Of a DNA stretch of 10,831 nucleotides, positions 7,265 through 10,831 are shown in pieces. Origin of the DNA: SAR202 cluster bacterium. Lineage in GTDB: Bacteria; Chloroflexota; Dehalococcoidia; Lucifugimonadales; JASMAO01. The notes below the pieces were generated by a model that saw nothing but the letters and a program-made list of their open reading frames with translations, did not search any database and had not been told where the DNA came from. The position numbers and the translations under genes are program-made. Position 1 is the first letter of the stretch, and each line of letters begins with the position of its first letter. The stretch lies in the NCBI GenBank assembly GCA_030754315.1, contig JASMAO010000064.1, positions 1 to 10,831 of the forward strand. Direction: 5' to 3'.

Positions 7265-8230
7265 CTAATACCAGTTTTCTTTGTCTACTACATTGTTCAA
7301 TTCTTCACTATTAAGGAACTTCCGTGCGTTATCTAGTAGAACTTTAAAACGCCTGTCCGGAAGATTTTCAGCGTCGGCGACAGCGACATGTGGGGTCATT
7401 AGAACGTTTTCAAGCCCCCAAAGCTTATGGCTGGCAGGTAGAGGCTCCGTCTCGTACACGTCCAGCCCGCAGCCTGCTATTTCACCTGACTCGATTGCTT
7501 CTGCAAGATCGTCTATAGAGCAAACCATCCCTCTGCCTACATTAATGAAGTAGGAATTGCTTTTCATAAGTTTGAATCGTTTTGAATTAAACATCAGCTC
7601 TGTTTCCGGGGTGTGCGGGACTGTTGAAATAACGAAGTCTGCACGGGGTAGCTGTGAATCTAGCTGACTGGTGCCATGCATTTCCACTCCAGGTACTTCA
7701 TATTCGGGGCGCGGATCAATACCTATAACTTTCATTCCAAGTTCGATGCACAATCTGGCAGTTTCGTGGCCTATACCCCCGACTCCGTTTATAAGAGCGG
7801 TTGCATCTCCCAGAAATATGTAAGGGGTTTTTCTTGCTTCTTTCCCCCAAACCCTTTGTCGTCGTGAACTTTCAAACCAAGGTAAGCCCCTGGACAAAGC
7901 AAGTACGAACATCATGATATGGTGGGAGATGTGATCCCAGTAAATCCCTCTTGGATTTGTAATCGTTAAAGAGTGTTCGCAGAGTTCTTTGTAGTAGTAG
8001 CCGAAAAAAGGACCTGCGTCTGGATTGTGAAGCCATTGAAGTTTTTCCGCATTAACTAATGCCTCAGGTGGTATCCATCCCATAGCTGCGTCCGCGTCTT
8101 GTATCAGATCCAGTGCCTCTTCATCAGTTTCGGGTGAATAAACATCGTATTCCGGAAGAGTGTCCGCCAGCCTGGCGGAAAATTGCCTCTTGAGGTCGTC
8201 CTGAGGTGGCATGAATACAAACTTTGGCAT
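7265..8230 (-). CDS. NAD(P)-dependent D-2-hydroxyacid dehydrogenase (321 aa)
   Basis: Cytoplasmic oxidoreductase interconverting a D-2-hydroxy acid and its 2-keto acid. Seen, numbered from the chosen start MPKFVFMPP: nucleotide-binding GVGGIG (149-154) with Asp172 at the end of the next strand, which favours NAD over NADP; NVGRG with Arg233; DVYETEP with Glu262; and TPHVA with His281. The Arg/Glu/His triad of the family is therefore complete. In the helix before the Rossmann domain the usual I-A-E-H is replaced by I-S-H-H (101-104). Start: the frame stays open 94 codons further upstream, but that stretch overlaps the divergent amidohydrolase gene and lacks family similarity, while the ATG at 8230 has GGAGAAG directly upstream. 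It leads a two-gene unit with the aldolase 50 bases downstream. Glyoxylate/hydroxypyruvate reductase-like activity is likely; the exact substrate is unknown. Confidence 0.9.
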   Translation of the reverse strand: MPKFVFMPPQDDLKRQFSARLADTLPEYDVYSPETDEEALDLIQDADAAMGWIPPEALVNAEKLQWLHNPDAGPFFGYYYKELCEHSLTITNPRGIYWDHISHHIMMFVLALSRGLPWFESSRRQRVWGKEARKTPYIFLGDATALINGVGGIGHETARLCIELGMKVIGIDPRPEYEVPGVEMHGTSQLDSQLPRADFVISTVPHTPETELMFNSKRFKLMKSNSYFINVGRGMVCSIDDLAEAIESGEIAGCGLDVYETEPLPASHKLWGLENVLMTPHVAVADAENLPDRRFKVLLDNARKFLNSEELNNVVDKENWY

Positions 8231-8368
8231 TTTCTTCTCCTGTCTATAAACTAATCTGGTTCCTGCGCCGTTCAATGTGAAAGGTCTGAGGCGAGGAGCG
8301 TCGCCAATATAACATTTGTTCATACTGCAGTGGTGGTCTGAAATATTAGAACCTATATGGAGTAGACC
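8231..8368. promoter_or_regulatory. Divergent control region between dehydrogenase-aldolase and amidohydrolase-transporter units
   Basis: This is the only non-coding DNA between two divergent units, so promoters for both are expected here. It holds the two ribosome sites (GGAGAAG on the minus strand just above 8230; GGAG at 8359-8362 on the plus strand, six bases before ATG 8369). An interrupted palindrome, GGCGA-6 nt-TCGCC, lies at 8290-8305. Overlapping its right edge, the minus strand reads TGTTATATT (8314-8306), an extended -10-like element without a good -35. A 7-base direct repeat GGTCTGA occurs at 8283 and 8335. These are candidate regulatory sites only. Confidence 0.4.
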
Positions 8369-9202
8369 ATGATCATAGTAGATACTCACACTCATGCGGG
8401 GGCAAACTGGTTTGAACCTGTAGAAATGCTGGTACATCAGATGCATCTTAATGATGTTGATAAAGCGGTTCTGATTCAGCATGGCAGGCCTGAACATGGG
8501 CATTATGACCACACGTATCTCTTTGAGTGCTTAGAGAGATTTCCGGGCAGATTTGCAGTCGTTGTCATCGTAGATTTGAGTGCTCTGGATTCGCTGGGAA
8601 CGCTGGAAAGACATAGAGAAAACGGTGCAATTGGCGTAAGACTTACGCCCAGTATGAGATCTCGGGGAAATGACCCTCTTGCGATCTGGAGAAAGGTGGA
8701 TGAACTGGGGATGCTGGTGAGTTGTATGGGCAGTGTGAATGAATTTGCCTCTGATAAGTTTGCTGATATCGTGAAGGAATTTCCGAACATGCCCATAATT
8801 ATTGAACACTTGGCAGGCGGGGGACAGAGTGCCTCATTCCCCGGCAATGGTGAAGGGCCTGAACCTCCGTATACCTCATTCAAGAAGGCTATGGAGTTGT
8901 CACGGTTTCCGAATACGTACATAAAAATCCATGGACTCGGAGAAATATCGAATCGTCCACGTGCGCTACAAAAAGATTTTGATCACGATTTCTTTGGCCC
9001 CTTGCCACCCCTGGTGGAAATGGCTAAAGAGGGATTTGGAGTGAGGCGCATGATGTGGGGAAGTGACTATCCACCTGTCAGCGGAAGGGAAGGGTATCGT
9101 AACGCGTTGGCAGGAGGGCGAGATCATCCCGCGTTCGACACATTAGAAGAAATTGAATGGGTATTGGGGAAAACAGCATTGGAAGTTATAGAGTTTGCCT
9201 GA
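8369..9202 (+). CDS. Metal-dependent amidohydrolase (amidohydrolase_2 / ACMSD-like TIM-barrel, 277 aa)
   Basis: Cytoplasmic metal-dependent hydrolase or decarboxylase. Seen: DTHTH at residues 5-9 gives the two first-strand metal ligands His7 and His9; IIEHLAGG provides His147; WGSDYPP provides Asp233 on the last strand. These match the PF04909 group, which includes ACMSD decarboxylases, 2-pyrone-4,6-dicarboxylate lactonase-like enzymes and related hydrolases. There is no signal peptide, and length of about 280 is normal. The ATG at 8369 has GGAG six bases upstream. The stop overlaps or nearly abuts the start of the MFS gene, suggesting co-transcription with a transporter, and it is divergent from the dehydrogenase-aldolase pair, so all four may serve one catabolic route (inference). 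Which reaction is catalysed, lactone hydrolysis or decarboxylation, is not decidable here. Confidence 0.88.
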   Translation: MIIVDTHTHAGANWFEPVEMLVHQMHLNDVDKAVLIQHGRPEHGHYDHTYLFECLERFPGRFAVVVIVDLSALDSLGTLERHRENGAIGVRLTPSMRSRGNDPLAIWRKVDELGMLVSCMGSVNEFASDKFADIVKEFPNMPIIIEHLAGGGQSASFPGNGEGPEPPYTSFKKAMELSRFPNTYIKIHGLGEISNRPRALQKDFDHDFFGPLPPLVEMAKEGFGVRRMMWGSDYPPVSGREGYRNALAGGRDHPAFDTLEEIEWVLGKTALEVIEFA

Positions 9203-9221
9203 ATCTGCAACTGGTTCAGGA

Positions 9222-10421
9222 ATGATGAGCCGGGTTCACAGGGGCTGGGGGATCGCCCTGGCCTGCTTTTTAGCTTATTCGGTCACGGTGGGAGGATCGC
9301 AATACTCATTTGGCCATTTTGTGGGACCTCTAGAAGCTGAATTTGGGTGGAGCCGCACTGAAATAGGTCTCTCGCTCTCACTTGTTGCCCTTGGTTCGTT
9401 TGTATCACCTTTTTTTGGGGCCATGATTGATCGGCATGGTGCGCGAAAAATCATGGCAGTTTCCATGTTGGTTTTCGGTCTTAGTTATCTTGCCCGGCCG
9501 ATTATGAATGATATTTGGCATTGGTATGCTCTTGGCGCCATTCAATCGTTCGCTATGGTCGGTGGGGCCATGCTTCCCATTGGTAAATTAATTGGACAGT
9601 GGTTCCCGAAAAACAGAGGCAGGATCCTGGGGATAACTGCAATGGGGAACAATTTTGGTGGCGCGGCGATACAACCTGCAGTGGCGTTGATAATATCAGC
9701 CTACAGTTGGAGAATCGGCTATACGGCTATCGGCTTATTCGGCCTGGTTGTAGCGATCTACATTCTGCTTGTGGTGAAAAGTCCACCAGCTATTGCACAG
9801 GGTTCGATTTTTGAAAACGAGACAAAATCACCCAACTACACCCTTAAGGAGGCTTTAAGCACCAGGAGATTCTACGCCATACTGGTATCAGTGATGTGCG
9901 GTTCATTTACCTACAGTGCTCTTTTACCTCAAGTATCCTCACATTTGATCAATAAAGGTATCTCAGAGGTCTCAGCTGCAATTGCACTTAGCTTATTTGC
10001 AACGTGTGGTATGGCAGGGAAACTCATATTTGGGATCCTTGCAGATCGATATGGTTCTAAGATTTCACTGATAATTGACCTGGTGGGGCAGGCGGTGTTT
10101 GCGTTTTTACTTATTTATGCGGGAGCTGGAGTTTCTATATGGTTCGTAGTTCCTTTTATGGGGTTCTTTTTAGGGGCTTTCGGCGCTTTATACCAGCTGA
10201 TAATTATGGACACATTCGGGCTAGATCACTTCGGTTCAATACTTGGAGTTATATCGATCACCAATGCAATTTCATTTTTTGCAGGTCCAATAATCGCAGG
10301 TCAAAGCTTTGATATAACCGGCAGCTACGGACCCGCTTTCGCAATAACCGCCGTTATATTCGTCATTGGCGCCCTGGCGTTGACGCTCTCCGGAGGGGAT
10401 CGGTGGGTAAATTCCGAGTAG
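9222..10421 (+). CDS. MFS transporter, monocarboxylate/oxalate-formate-like (about 399 aa, 12 TM)
   Basis: Inner-membrane secondary carrier. Seen: about twelve hydrophobic segments in two halves. The loop between TM2 and TM3 carries the MFS signature as GAMIDRHGARK, and the second half repeats it as GILADRYGSK. A central hydrophilic loop follows VVKSPPA. TM1 with YSFGHFVGPLEAEFGWSRTE resembles the monocarboxylate-porter and oxalate/formate branches, so an organic acid is a reasonable cargo (inference). Start is uncertain: ATG at 9222 or 9225 has AGGA right before it but very short spacing, while TTG at 9195 would overlap the amidohydrolase gene by 8 bases with a weak GGAAG 9 bases upstream. 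All give the same membrane protein with a short cytosolic N-terminus. It is probably translated from the amidohydrolase message. It ends 5 bases from the convergent PIG-L gene. Confidence 0.88.
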   Translation: MMSRVHRGWGIALACFLAYSVTVGGSQYSFGHFVGPLEAEFGWSRTEIGLSLSLVALGSFVSPFFGAMIDRHGARKIMAVSMLVFGLSYLARPIMNDIWHWYALGAIQSFAMVGGAMLPIGKLIGQWFPKNRGRILGITAMGNNFGGAAIQPAVALIISAYSWRIGYTAIGLFGLVVAIYILLVVKSPPAIAQGSIFENETKSPNYTLKEALSTRRFYAILVSVMCGSFTYSALLPQVSSHLINKGISEVSAAIALSLFATCGMAGKLIFGILADRYGSKISLIIDLVGQAVFAFLLIYAGAGVSIWFVVPFMGFFLGAFGALYQLIIMDTFGLDHFGSILGVISITNAISFFAGPIIAGQSFDITGSYGPAFAITAVIFVIGALALTLSGGDRWVNSE

Positions 10422-10426
10422 ATTGA

Positions 10427-10831
10427 TCAAAGAGATCTGAGATAAGAAACTATTTTTGAATTTTGCCAATTGTGATCGCTTTCGCGGCTGACAGCGAAGC
10501 CCTCTGTGGAATCGTCTCTCTGAGACAAGCGCTCTGCAAATTCTTGAGCATCTTCTTGACTGCGGTAGTTTTTAAGCCCCTGGATTTTCAATGTGATAGT
10601 TTCTTCTATGTCTATAACTATGTCCATCTGCTTTTCTTCTTCGCTCAATTCTAGTTCGTAAAGATCAGCGATATCGGATGGGATGGCAGGATAAAGGAGT
10701 ATTGGCTTATCCGGTTTGCTTACTGCACCCCTATAATTCTTATATGCAACAACAGTCGCTTTGTGGATGGCTATGTGGTCGGGGTGGTTGGATATACCGC
10801 TCGGCCCAAAAGTAACCACCACGTCAGGTTC
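10427..10831 (-). CDS. PIG-L / LmbE-family deacetylase, C-terminal part (5' end beyond window)
   Basis: Zinc-dependent N-deacetylase family (GlcNAc-type amide hydrolysis; relatives MshB, BshB, LmbE), probably cytoplasmic. Seen: the frame is open from the window edge and reads EPDVVVTFGPSGISNHPDHIA. The PDVVVTFGP strand and HPDH motif are the second hallmark of the family; in MshB the last His of this motif binds zinc and the first acts in catalysis. The first hallmark (A-H-P-D-D), with the other two zinc ligands, must lie beyond 10831. About 135 codons are visible. A GTG at 10822 is an internal Val codon, not a start, because family similarity continues upstream of it. The C-terminal tail (about 60 residues) is charged and less conserved. 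The gene converges on the MFS gene with no room for a separate terminator; its own operon lies outside the window. Confidence 0.85.
   Translation of the reverse strand, partial: EPDVVVTFGPSGISNHPDHIAIHKATVVAYKNYRGAVSKPDKPILLYPAIPSDIADLYELELSEEEKQMDIVIDIEETITLKIQGLKNYRSQEDAQEFAERLSQRDDSTEGFAVSRESDHNWQNSKIVSYLRSL

Noticed and set aside
8231..8512. A 94-codon N-terminal extension of the dehydrogenase frame upstream of 8230
   Set aside because: It overlaps the start of the divergent amidohydrolase gene, has no family similarity, and the internal ATG at 8230 has a good GGAGAAG site and the expected N-terminus.
10423..10430. TTGATCAA palindrome between the MFS and PIG-L genes
   Set aside because: An isolated eight-base palindrome is expected by chance and overlaps the PIG-L stop codon.
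10820..10822. GTG as the start of the PIG-L protein
   Set aside because: The frame stays open to the window edge and the codons upstream (EPD) continue the conserved strand, so this is an internal Val in a truncated gene.

Overview
The window most resembles a free-living, heterotrophic environmental bacterium, possibly a marine Chloroflexota of the SAR202/Dehalococcoidia kind. This is inference from gene content: an Abhydrolase_10 protein, a PfkB kinase, an HpcH/HpaI aldolase, a D-2-hydroxyacid dehydrogenase, an amidohydrolase, an MFS carrier and a PIG-L deacetylase sit beside a very large repeat-rich YHYH surface protein. Base composition is close to balanced by eye. There is no rRNA, tRNA, CRISPR array, insertion sequence or phage gene that I can support.

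Layout. Positions 1-90 (minus) hold the first 30 codons of a PfkB-type sugar/keto-sugar kinase. It diverges from a 669-residue cytoplasmic alpha/beta hydrolase (206-2215, plus) that ends in a hairpin terminator (2240-2289). A 1313-residue secreted or lipid-anchored multidomain protein follows (2496-6437, plus). Its parts in order are: a signal sequence, fourteen 15-residue repeats, a PGF-pre-PGF-like domain, a CARDB-like Ig-fold domain, a Pro/Thr/Ser stalk with 42-bp repeats, a YHYH domain, Gly/Pro/Cys repeats with a 138-bp period, and a C-terminal PDZ domain. This protein is the outstanding object of the window.

Convergent to it is a two-gene minus-strand unit: D-2-hydroxyacid dehydrogenase (7265-8230) followed by HpcH/HpaI aldolase (6459-7214). 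A 138-bp control region (8231-8368) separates this unit from a plus-strand unit of amidohydrolase (8369-9202) and MFS transporter (9222-10421). The window closes with the 3' part of a PIG-L/LmbE deacetylase (10427-10831, minus), which runs off the right edge.

How the genes may work together. The dehydrogenase, aldolase, amidohydrolase and transporter look like a divergently transcribed module for uptake and breakdown of an organic acid or 2-keto(-3-deoxy) sugar acid. The kinase at the left edge would fit the same kind of chemistry. The substrate cannot be read from the sequence. The large surface protein is probably independent of this module and may act in adhesion, cell-surface organisation or metal-related extracytoplasmic chemistry.
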